Positions 54,051-64,000 of a DNA stretch of 64,000 nucleotides are shown here, piece by piece. The stretch's first letter is position 1. Every line of letters starts with the position of its first letter. A program made the position numbers and the translations under genes. The notes beneath the pieces are model-generated. The model was given only the letters and a program-made list of their open reading frames with translations. It made no database searches and had not been told where the DNA came from. Origin of the DNA: Pseudoalteromonas luteoviolacea (lineage in GTDB: Bacteria > Pseudomonadota > Gammaproteobacteria > Enterobacterales > Alteromonadaceae); the NCBI RefSeq assembly GCF_001696455.1, contig NZ_MAUJ01000011.1, positions 1 through 64,000 on the forward strand, in the 5' to 3' direction.

Positions 54051-56819
54051 TTACAAACTTGGTACCGTGGTGATTTCAGCATCTTGATTTAAGTTAGTAA
54101 GCTCATCAATTAGATCTAACACTTCTGGTTCCACATAATTAAACCCCTTATTCTGTTTCAAAGCGGTTTCGATTGTCTCTGCTAACTGTTTGAGCTTTGG
54201 CACGCCTGTATAGCAACAGGCTCCGTGGAACTTGTGTACTATCTTGAGAAGTTGCTCGGCATCTTCTTGTTCACAGGCTGCATTTAACTGCTCGATGGTT
54301 TCGGGCACGCTTTGCAGCAGCATATTGAGCATTTCAAGCGCAAGGTGTGGCTTATTGCCTGCGCGTTGCAAAGCAAGGTTCCAGTCAAGTAAATGACTGT
54401 CAAATGGTGCGACACTACTAACAAGCTGCTCTTCTTTCTGCGCTCTCTCCACAGGAGACGCTGCGCTGTGATCACAAATGATTTGTTTTAACATGTCTTC
54501 ATCGATGGGTTTGGTCATGTACCCACTAAATCCATCTTTCACCAATTGCTCTTTTTCTCCTGTGAGTGCGTGTGCTGTTACTGCAATAATGGGGGTATCA
54601 TCGTTCATGGAAGATTCTTTTATACTCTTACAAGCGGTGATACCATCCATGATCGGCATTTGAATATCCATAAAAATTAAGTCGTATTTATGTGTTTTGC
54701 ATAAACCCACTGCTTGGGCACCATTGTGTGCTGTCTCTATGGTTTCTACTTGTTCTTCGAGTAATGTGTAGAGCAACTTGAGGTTCGCATGGTTATCATC
54801 TGCAATCAGCACTTTCAGTGGTAAATGTGTAGGGCTGTCGGTTTCAATGGAGAGATCTGGGTGATCCAAGCGATAAGGTGCCGCCAGCATTTCACACAGT
54901 TTTCTATGGTGCAAAGGCTTACTGATACATGCATCTGCGCCACTACCTATTAAGGACTCTCGCATATTGTGTGAGATGGTGTTCACCATTAAGTATAGGT
55001 AATCAGCCTTGTTGCGAGCTTGATTGATATACCCTTTCACTGTTTGCATGTCATCTACGGTCGCCATATTTCCTACTAGGCAGATGTCGTAACTAAACTC
55101 CTGTGATAACGCATGTTGGAAAGCCTCATCGCTTTCACACACTGTTACTTGCATATGCCAACTTTCAATTTGCGCACACACCGCATTGCGCGTATGTTCT
55201 TGCGGCTCGAAATATAGCACGCGTTTATTCTCAAGCGGTTTACACGGTAAGTCATCGTTGAATAGGCGATTAGGTAAAGTGAAAATGGCATTGAAAGTAA
55301 AGCAAGAGCCACTACCAAGTGCAGAGTTCAATGTGATACGCCCTTGCATCACTTCTACGATGTGTTTAGTGATGATCAAACCAAGGCCGGTGCCACCGAA
55401 TTTCCGTGTAATACTGGTGTCAGCCTGCGCAAATGGCGTGAATAGGGTATCTTGTTTCTCTTGGGCAATGCCTAAGCCGGTATCACTCACGGAGACCAGT
55501 AGGGAGGTTTGTGTATCGCCTTTAAGCCGGTGGCTTATATCAACTTTAACGGAGCCTTTTTCCGTAAATTTAATCGCATTGCTAATTAGGTTAATTAGTA
55601 CTTGTTTAAACCGTGTTGGGTCGCCAACTAAATTATCAGGCACCTGACGGTTAACGGCTATTGAAAGCTCTAATTGCTTTTCATAGGCACTTGGGGCAAG
55701 CAGCGTCATCACTTCGTTCACCGCGTCACGTAGTTGAAACTGGATGTTTTCTAGCTCCATGGCGCCAGCTTCAAGTTTCGAAAAGTCTAAAATATCGCTA
55801 ATAATGGTGAGCAGGCTGTTGGCTGAAAGCTCTATGGTGTCCAAATAGTCTTTTTGATGTTTATTGAGCGGGGTCTTATATAGTTGCCTAGTGAAACCGA
55901 TGACGCCGTTTAGGGGGGTACGAAGCTCGTGACTCATTTTGGCGAGGAAGTCTGACTTAACACGGTTTGCAACTTGTGCTTCCTTTTTAGCTATATTGAG
56001 CTGTATATTTTGAGTTTCATACTGTTCAAGCGTTTCTCGATAATCACTGGTCGCTTGGTCGATGTGTTTTTGCATTTCGTCACGTTGCCCGACCATTTTT
56101 TCACTGATGGTGATAAGGCCCTGACGCATCATGTCAAATTCACCTTGCATGGGATTGTTAACACCGATATCGGTTTTGCCCTCTATTAATTTGTCCGTTG
56201 CAAGCTGCAGTTGAGAGAGTGGTGTTGAAAACATCCGACTAAGTCGCGTTGATAATAAAGCGCTTAAAAACAAGGCCGCCAGAATAATTGCGCTGCTAAA
56301 CAACAATGCTTTTTGTTGACCAATGATGGCCTGATCTTGACTGATTTCAACCATCAATACCGCAGTGGTCTGTGCATGCGCTTCTTGCCAGACTGAGCCA
56401 GTTCCATAATGCTTGACAGGCGCAAATATGACATAGTTATTACGCAGCTTTTGTACTTCAGTTGCATGTAAAGCAACGACATTGCCACGATAATGAAGAT
56501 TATTAAACTCACTGTGATAGTTACTGGTCATGATGAGCTGGTTGTGTTTGTCGAACACGGCAATGCTGTTGACCAAAGAGGCATGCTGATTATGTGCTTT
56601 TGTGATGATGCCGTGTAGTTTAGCTTTGTCTTTTGTCGTGAGCGGTTGTTCTACTGTCATCGCCAGAGCATTGGCTATACTGGTGCCTTGCTGTTTAAGG
56701 ATTTGTTCAAGCTCTACGTAGCGATTTATAGTAAAATACCCTCCAAGTATTAGACCGATTAACACCGTCGGGATCAGAGTAAGCAACAAAACGCTATCTC
56801 GTAAGCTCAATTTTGACAT
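54051..56819 (-). CDS. barA: Hybrid sensor histidine kinase BarA
   Basis: 922 aa. TM1 ~10-30, periplasmic sensor ~31-170, TM2 ~171-190, HAMP, then HisKA with the phospho-histidine H297 in 'MSHELRTPLNGVIGF'. HATPase boxes: 'NLISNAIKFTEKG', 'SDTGLGIAQ', 'FGGTGLGL'. A first receiver-like domain (~530-640) lacks the acceptor Asp ('YDICLVGNMATVDD'). The second receiver is complete ('VLIADDNHANLKLL' and 'YDLIFMDIQMPIMDG'). C-terminal HPt with 'VHKFHGACCYTGV'. BarA signals to UvrY/GacA to control Csr small RNAs and carbon metabolism. Its position divergent from rlmD-relA is the E. coli one. Confidence 0.95.
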   Translation of the reverse strand: MSKLSLRDSVLLLTLIPTVLIGLILGGYFTINRYVELEQILKQQGTSIANALAMTVEQPLTTKDKAKLHGIITKAHNQHASLVNSIAVFDKHNQLIMTSNYHSEFNNLHYRGNVVALHATEVQKLRNNYVIFAPVKHYGTGSVWQEAHAQTTAVLMVEISQDQAIIGQQKALLFSSAIILAALFLSALLSTRLSRMFSTPLSQLQLATDKLIEGKTDIGVNNPMQGEFDMMRQGLITISEKMVGQRDEMQKHIDQATSDYRETLEQYETQNIQLNIAKKEAQVANRVKSDFLAKMSHELRTPLNGVIGFTRQLYKTPLNKHQKDYLDTIELSANSLLTIISDILDFSKLEAGAMELENIQFQLRDAVNEVMTLLAPSAYEKQLELSIAVNRQVPDNLVGDPTRFKQVLINLISNAIKFTEKGSVKVDISHRLKGDTQTSLLVSVSDTGLGIAQEKQDTLFTPFAQADTSITRKFGGTGLGLIITKHIVEVMQGRITLNSALGSGSCFTFNAIFTLPNRLFNDDLPCKPLENKRVLYFEPQEHTRNAVCAQIESWHMQVTVCESDEAFQHALSQEFSYDICLVGNMATVDDMQTVKGYINQARNKADYLYLMVNTISHNMRESLIGSGADACISKPLHHRKLCEMLAAPYRLDHPDLSIETDSPTHLPLKVLIADDNHANLKLLYTLLEEQVETIETAHNGAQAVGLCKTHKYDLIFMDIQMPIMDGITACKSIKESSMNDDTPIIAVTAHALTGEKEQLVKDGFSGYMTKPIDEDMLKQIICDHSAASPVERAQKEEQLVSSVAPFDSHLLDWNLALQRAGNKPHLALEMLNMLLQSVPETIEQLNAACEQEDAEQLLKIVHKFHGACCYTGVPKLKQLAETIETALKQNKGFNYVEPEVLDLIDELTNLNQDAEITTVPSL

Positions 56820-56901
56820 AATTTGCGATATAAAACTTTGATAATTATGAACTCTAGATTAGCGAGTTCACTGGTGTTTAGCAATGTAAAAGGGGCGATG
56901 C

Positions 56902-58206
56902 ATGGCACAATTTTTTCGTGCTAAAAAAACAACGGGCAAAGGGCAAGTCTTTGAAGTTTCGATTGAGTCTCTTGACCATACCGGACGCGGTGTGGCCAAG
57001 CATCAAGGCAAAGTGGGATTTATTGACGGTGCACTTCCCTCAGAACAAGTGAAAGTACGAGTACTACAACAAAAAGCCAAGCTTTTTGAAGGGGTCATAG
57101 AAAAGGTCGTCACGGCAAGTGCTGACAGGGTTAAACCATTTTGTTCGCATTACCAAGAGTGCGGTGGATGCTCGCTGCAGCATTTAGAAGAGCGCGCGCA
57201 AATAAGTCACAAACAGCTTGCTGTTGAAAAGCTGTTTGCGAAATTTGCAGGTATTCAATCATTACCTTGGCGCGAAGCGATTGCGAGTGAAAGCGTTAAT
57301 TATCGCAGAGCTGGCAGAATCGCTACTTATTTGGACAAGAGCACGAAATCTTTAAAGCTAGGGTTTCGCGCTGCAAAGTCGAAAAAGATAGTCGAAGTAC
57401 GCGCGTGTGCTGTATTAAATGAGGTGTATCAAGAGGTCTTTTCTTTATTAAGAGTCGCCCTCAATAGCCATTCACAATTTAAAAGCGTAAGCCACATTCA
57501 ATTATGCGAAGCGGATAACTTCCCGTTTATTTTATTGCGCCATACTAAGCCGATTGATGAGAAGACAAAACAAGTGTTATCAACTCAACTCCCTTGGCAA
57601 GTGCTTTGGGATGATGGCGCTAGTGAGGTGCATTATGACGTACTTCCAGAGTATCAAGTCGACGATATTCGCTTTCAATTTAAACTCAGTAATTTTATTC
57701 AGGTCAACGCCGCGGTCAACGAAGCGATGTTACTACAGGCAATGGAATGGTTGCAGTTAAAAGAAACGGATAAGGTACTGGATCTGTTTTGCGGGATCGG
57801 TAATTTCTCATTATTGATGGCAAAACGTGCAAAGCAGATAATTGGTGTGGAAGGTGTTGCTTCTTCTGTTGCAATGGCCACTCAAAATGCGCACACTAAT
57901 GGCATCGATAATGCTCAGTTTTTCCAGTTCGATTTGACGCAAGATATGGTGTCAGCAACTTGGTTTAACACAGAGTTTAACACCCTGGTGTTAGACCCCT
58001 CACGCACCGGTGCTTATGAAGTACTCAAGCAGTTACCGCTTGAGCAGTTTGACCAAGTCCTCTACGTGTCTTGTGATCCTGTTACGTTGGCAAGAGACAG
58101 TGCGCTCATTGTTAACGCTGGATTTACCCTGAGCAAAATCGCTTTGATGAATATGTTTCCGCACACGGGGCATATTGAAACTATGGCGCTGTTCCAAAGG
58201 AGGTAG
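56902..58206 (+). CDS. rlmD: 23S rRNA (uracil(1939)-C5)-methyltransferase
   Basis: 434 aa. N-terminal TRAM domain ('FEVSIESLDHTGRGVAKHQGKVGFIDGALPSEQVKV'). Fe-S cluster cysteines 'FCSHYQECGGCSLQHL' plus a later Cys. SAM-binding 'VLDLFCGIGNFSLLMAKRA' and the catalytic Cys in 'VLYVSCDPVTLARD'. Methylates U1939 of 23S rRNA. relA starts 7 nt later and its ribosome site lies at the rlmD stop. Confidence 0.96.
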   Translation: MAQFFRAKKTTGKGQVFEVSIESLDHTGRGVAKHQGKVGFIDGALPSEQVKVRVLQQKAKLFEGVIEKVVTASADRVKPFCSHYQECGGCSLQHLEERAQISHKQLAVEKLFAKFAGIQSLPWREAIASESVNYRRAGRIATYLDKSTKSLKLGFRAAKSKKIVEVRACAVLNEVYQEVFSLLRVALNSHSQFKSVSHIQLCEADNFPFILLRHTKPIDEKTKQVLSTQLPWQVLWDDGASEVHYDVLPEYQVDDIRFQFKLSNFIQVNAAVNEAMLLQAMEWLQLKETDKVLDLFCGIGNFSLLMAKRAKQIIGVEGVASSVAMATQNAHTNGIDNAQFFQFDLTQDMVSATWFNTEFNTLVLDPSRTGAYEVLKQLPLEQFDQVLYVSCDPVTLARDSALIVNAGFTLSKIALMNMFPHTGHIETMALFQRR

Positions 58207-58212
58207 TCAAAC

Positions 58213-60369
58213 ATGGTCGCGACTCGCCAATCTCATCACGCAAAACTTCCCGCAGATTTTAATGCGCGGCTGGCATTACTCAACTTGTCAGAAGATAAGA
58301 CGCTTCGGCTCAATGAAGCGTACGCGTTATGCCCCATGGAAGCGGATACTGATCTGCTTGAGAAGGCCATTGAGATGGTGGAGATTTTGGCCGAGCTTAA
58401 TTTTGATGCCGAATCGCTCGCAAGTGCTTTTTTGACCCCTTACTTTCTTGCTGAGCAGCTCGATTTTGACGCTGTTGAAAAATCACTGGGCGAAAACATT
58501 TCGCTGTTGTTAAAGGGCGTCGATCAAATGGCGTCAATCAGTACGCTGGCACACCAAAGCAAGGGCAATGTACAAATTGATAAAATTCGTCGCATGTTGC
58601 TGGCCATGGTCGAAGATGTGCGTGCGGTGGTGATTAAACTGGCAGAACAAATTTGTTATTTGCGCAGTGTTAAAGATGCTAGTGAAGAAGAGCGTGTGGT
58701 AGCAGCAAAAACAACTGCCAATATATTTGCCCCTTTAGCAAATCGACTGGGTATTGGTCAGTTAAAGTGGGAACTTGAAGATCTCTCTTTTAGATATTTG
58801 CACCCAGACAGTTATAAAACGATAGCAAAAAAGCTTGCTGATAAGCGCTTAGCCAGAGAAGCCTACATGGTTAATATGGTTGAGTCTGTTCAGCAAAAGT
58901 TGTCGGATGCCAATGTCAAAGCCGAAGTGTATGGGCGGCCAAAGCACATTTTTAGCATTTACAAGAAGATGGCACAGAAAAACTATGCTTTCGAGCAGCT
59001 GTTTGATATTCGTGCTATGCGTATCGTGGTGGATGAATTACAAGATTGTTACGCAGCCCTTGGTATTGTGCACACCAACTGGCGTCATCTAAACAAAGAA
59101 TTTGACGACTATGTGGCAACGCCTAAGCCAAACGGCTACCAGTCTATACATACGGTGGTTTTTGGCCCAGAAGGCAAAACTGTGGAGATCCAAATACGTA
59201 CACACGACATGCACAAAGACGCTGAAATGGGGGTTGCCGCCCATTGGATGTATAAAGAGGGCGCGTTGCCTGGTCGTGGTTCGGGTTATGAGCAGAAAAT
59301 CAGCTGGCTGAGAAAGCTGCTTCAGTGGCAAGAGGAAGTCGTGGATGGCAGTGAGTTTGCTGAAGAACTCAAAAATCAAGTTGTGGAAGATAGAGTATAT
59401 GTCTTCACTCCTCGCGGCGATATTTTTGATTTGCCTTTGGGTTCTACCCCCTTGGACTTTGCTTACTACATACACTCAAATGTTGGCCACCGCTGCATTG
59501 GTGCCAAAGTGTTTGGCAAAATAGTGCCCTTCACTTACAAACTCTCTACGGGCGACCAAGTTGAAATACTCACGCAGAAAAACCCGTCTCCGAGTCGAGA
59601 TTGGTTAAATCCGTCTTTGGGCTATATTCATTCTTCGCGCGCTCGTAGCAAGATCCACCATTGGTTTAAACAACAAGACCGAGATAAAAACTTGCAGGCC
59701 GGTAAAGAGATACTGGATAGCCACCTGCAAAAGCTGGACATCAGTTATAAGGAGTTGGAGCCAGCCATCGAGCGCTTTAACTTCAAGGTGTTAGACGACT
59801 TGATGGTCGCAATTGGCGCAGGGGATGTGCGCATTAATCAGTTCTTGAACTTTATCCAAGACAAGCCTGAAGTTGAGCCACAGTTAAAGCTCAGCACACG
59901 TAAAAAGCACAAAGGTGATAAAAATGGCATTGTGGTGGAAGGCGTGGGTAGCTTACTGAGCCATGTTGCGAAATGCTGTCAACCAGTGCCGGGTGATGAC
60001 ATCGTGGGTTATATCACACAAGGACGGGGAATTGCTGTACACCGTGCTGATTGTGATGCATTTGCACATATCACTGAGCAAAACCCTGAGCGAGAAATTG
60101 CAGTTAGTTGGTCCGAAGATGTGCAATCGTTTTACGAGATAACCATTCGTATTGAAGCCAATGATAGGCAAGGGTTGATCCGTGACATTAGTGCGGTTTT
60201 AGCCAATGAAAAAGTCAATGTGTTGAATATGAATGTGCAAACACAACATGAAAAGGGTGTCGCTATTTTCACGATGAAAATTGAAGTAGGGGACTTATCT
60301 GCCATGAACCGATTGCTTACAAAGCTGTTGCAAACGGAAGGTGTGTTTGAAGCGAAAAGGCAGCACTAA
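58213..60369 (+). CDS. relA: (p)ppGpp synthetase RelA
   Basis: 718 aa. Ribosome-bound alarmone synthetase activated by uncharged tRNA. The N-terminal hydrolase-like domain lacks a usable HD motif, as expected for RelA rather than SpoT. Synthetase motifs: 'DIRAMRIVVDELQDCYAALGIVH', 'PKPNGYQSIHTVVFGPEGKTVEIQIRT' and 'MHKDAEMGVAAHWMYKEG'. TGS domain ('VYVFTPRGDIFDLPLGSTPLDFAYYIHS'), zinc-finger region with 'VAKCCQPVPGDDIVGYI', and a C-terminal ACT domain. Strong AAGGAGGT ribosome site overlapping the end of rlmD; mazG follows by 9 nt. Confidence 0.97.
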   Translation: MVATRQSHHAKLPADFNARLALLNLSEDKTLRLNEAYALCPMEADTDLLEKAIEMVEILAELNFDAESLASAFLTPYFLAEQLDFDAVEKSLGENISLLLKGVDQMASISTLAHQSKGNVQIDKIRRMLLAMVEDVRAVVIKLAEQICYLRSVKDASEEERVVAAKTTANIFAPLANRLGIGQLKWELEDLSFRYLHPDSYKTIAKKLADKRLAREAYMVNMVESVQQKLSDANVKAEVYGRPKHIFSIYKKMAQKNYAFEQLFDIRAMRIVVDELQDCYAALGIVHTNWRHLNKEFDDYVATPKPNGYQSIHTVVFGPEGKTVEIQIRTHDMHKDAEMGVAAHWMYKEGALPGRGSGYEQKISWLRKLLQWQEEVVDGSEFAEELKNQVVEDRVYVFTPRGDIFDLPLGSTPLDFAYYIHSNVGHRCIGAKVFGKIVPFTYKLSTGDQVEILTQKNPSPSRDWLNPSLGYIHSSRARSKIHHWFKQQDRDKNLQAGKEILDSHLQKLDISYKELEPAIERFNFKVLDDLMVAIGAGDVRINQFLNFIQDKPEVEPQLKLSTRKKHKGDKNGIVVEGVGSLLSHVAKCCQPVPGDDIVGYITQGRGIAVHRADCDAFAHITEQNPEREIAVSWSEDVQSFYEITIRIEANDRQGLIRDISAVLANEKVNVLNMNVQTQHEKGVAIFTMKIEVGDLSAMNRLLTKLLQTEGVFEAKRQH

Positions 60370-60378
60370 GGTAAAATT

Positions 60379-61170
60379 ATGAGCCAAAATCTACAACAGT
60401 TACTCGCTATTATGGCCAAGTTACGAGATCCAGAAACAGGTTGTGACTGGGATAAGCAGCAGAGTTTCAAAACGATTGTGCCACATACTTTAGAGGAGGC
60501 ACATGAAGTTGCAGACGCCATTGAAAAAGAAGATTTTGTTGGGTTAAAAGACGAACTTGGAGACTTACTGTTTCAAGTTATATTTTATGCACAGCTAGGT
60601 AAAGAAGCGGGATTGTTTGACTTTGATGCCATCATGGCTGGTTTGAATGAAAAACTCGTTCGTCGACATCCTCACGTTTTTGAGCAGCAAGTTTCTTTGT
60701 CAGAAGCTGAACTTGACGCACAGTGGCAAGCGATAAAGCAGGCTGAGCGAGAGAGCGATAATAAATCACGACAATTTGGTGATGATATTGTGTCGAGCTT
60801 ACCCGCACTGACACGGGCTAAAAAAATTCAAAAACGCGCTGCATCTCTGGGGTTCGACTGGCCAAGTTATCACGGCGCACTTGAAAAGGTGGAAGAAGAA
60901 GTTCAAGAGGTCAATGAGGCATTAGCCGAAGACCCTTACTCAGAACACAGTGCTGAGGAGTTGGGCGATTTGCTATTTGCGACGGTCAATGTGATCCGTC
61001 ACACTAAACGAGATCCCGAGCAATTATTGCGTCAGGCAAGCAATAAATTTACCAATCGGTTTGTACAGGTAGAATCTGTACTAGCAGAGAAAAATATTCG
61101 TTTAAATGAAGCTAGCCTAGAGCAAATGGATGCTGCGTGGGAGCATATAAAACAACAGTCTAAAGTTTAA
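60379..61170 (+). CDS. mazG: Nucleoside triphosphate pyrophosphohydrolase MazG
   Basis: 263 aa with two MazG domains. The catalytic EExxE...ExxD pattern is visible as 'TLEEAHEVADAI...LKDELGDLLFQVIFYAQ' in the first and 'KVEEEVQEVNEAL...SAEELGDLLFATVNV' in the second. Hydrolyses NTPs to NMP and PPi, and is linked to lowering alarmone signalling. Co-directional and close to relA, as in E. coli, but without mazEF in between. Confidence 0.96.
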   Translation: MSQNLQQLLAIMAKLRDPETGCDWDKQQSFKTIVPHTLEEAHEVADAIEKEDFVGLKDELGDLLFQVIFYAQLGKEAGLFDFDAIMAGLNEKLVRRHPHVFEQQVSLSEAELDAQWQAIKQAERESDNKSRQFGDDIVSSLPALTRAKKIQKRAASLGFDWPSYHGALEKVEEEVQEVNEALAEDPYSEHSAEELGDLLFATVNVIRHTKRDPEQLLRQASNKFTNRFVQVESVLAEKNIRLNEASLEQMDAAWEHIKQQSKV

Positions 61171-61265
61171 ACATCATTCGCCCAATAATTTTGCTGGATT
61201 GCTAATTGGGCTTTTGCTATACTATTGCCCCGTCTTGATTCTTATTTAAATTCCATTTTCCTTGA

Positions 61266-62915
<1,650 letters not shown>

Positions 62916-62920
62916 ATGAG

Positions 62921-62949
62921 AAAGCCGTGCACGAGTGCACGGCTTTTTT
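62921..62949 (+). terminator. Terminator after pyrG
   Basis: AAAGCCGTGC / GCACGGCTTT stem with a 6-nt loop, then a T-run. Confidence 0.92.
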
Positions 62950-63072
62950 GTTTGTTTATGCTGTAATTGCTGGCAGCATCGCTATGCGACTGAACACACA
63001 TTATCGGTTGTATAGCAATGCGAATTAAGCAGAAATAAAAACACTCACCACTTTGGGAAAAGAGGAATCAAG

Positions 63073-64000
<928 letters not shown>

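Noticed and set aside
54051-54663. Small ORFs overlapping the barA 3' end on either strand
   Set aside because: They overlap the well-supported HPt and receiver coding sequence and have no family features.

Overview
The window looks like a chromosomal segment of a marine gammaproteobacterium of the order Alteromonadales, most likely Pseudoalteromonas or a close relative. The basis is gene order and protein character: fimV-truA-accD-folC-dedD-cvpA-purF, tig-clpP-clpX-lon-hupB-ppiD, sapFDCBA-pspF/pspABC-ycjXF and barA/rlmD-relA-mazG-pyrG-eno are all classic gammaproteobacterial blocks. The genus is inferred from overall resemblance, not from a search. No insertion sequence, prophage, CRISPR array or rRNA was seen.

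Layout. 1-7.8 kb: 3' end of fimV, then truA, accD, folC, dedD, cvpA and purF on the + strand. 7.9-9.5 kb: a Yip1-family membrane protein (-) and miaE (+). 9.5-25.5 kb: an exopolysaccharide (EPS) locus between miaE and lpxH. It contains a Wzy-type polymerase, a frameshifted Wzz-type copolymerase, a Wza-type exporter, a Wzx-type flippase, several glycosyltransferases, an initiating sugar-phosphate transferase, a WecG/TagA enzyme with an unusual N-terminal extension, a pyruvyltransferase, a sigma-54 response regulator, and a secreted LruC-type protein with a partner lipoprotein. 25.5-31 kb: lpxH, ppiB, cysS, an exported RidA-like protein, two small unknown genes and folD. 31.4-31.8 kb: tRNA-Pro, Arg, His, Pro. 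32-40.8 kb: tig, clpP, clpX, lon, hupB, ppiD. 40.8-51.3 kb: sapFDCBA (sapD frameshifted) and pspF, divergent from pspA, pspB, pspC, ycjX, ycjF. 51.4-54 kb: methionine gamma-lyase and phhAB. 54-64 kb: barA (-), then rlmD, relA, mazG, pyrG and the 5' part of eno.

The most interesting part is the regulatory logic of the EPS locus. Five separate transcription units in it (wza-wzz-wzy, wzx-GT2, LruC-lipoprotein, WecG fusion-PHPT, pyruvyltransferase-GT2) each start with a sigma-54 type -24/-12 element placed 36-41 nt before the start codon. One of the five has a weak -12. In the middle of the locus sits a REC-AAA+-Fis activator with a LuxO-like recognition helix. Sites resembling the Vibrio LuxO operator TTGCA-N3-TGCAA lie about 75-100 nt upstream of two of these promoters, and half-sites lie at similar distances before others. 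This suggests one coordinated switch for synthesis, export and a putative protein component of a biofilm matrix.

Two genes, the wzz-type copolymerase and sapD, are each broken by what looks like a single missing base. In both cases adding one base restores a full-length, family-typical protein. They are either genuine recent mutations or sequencing errors, and this should be settled before any phenotype is inferred.
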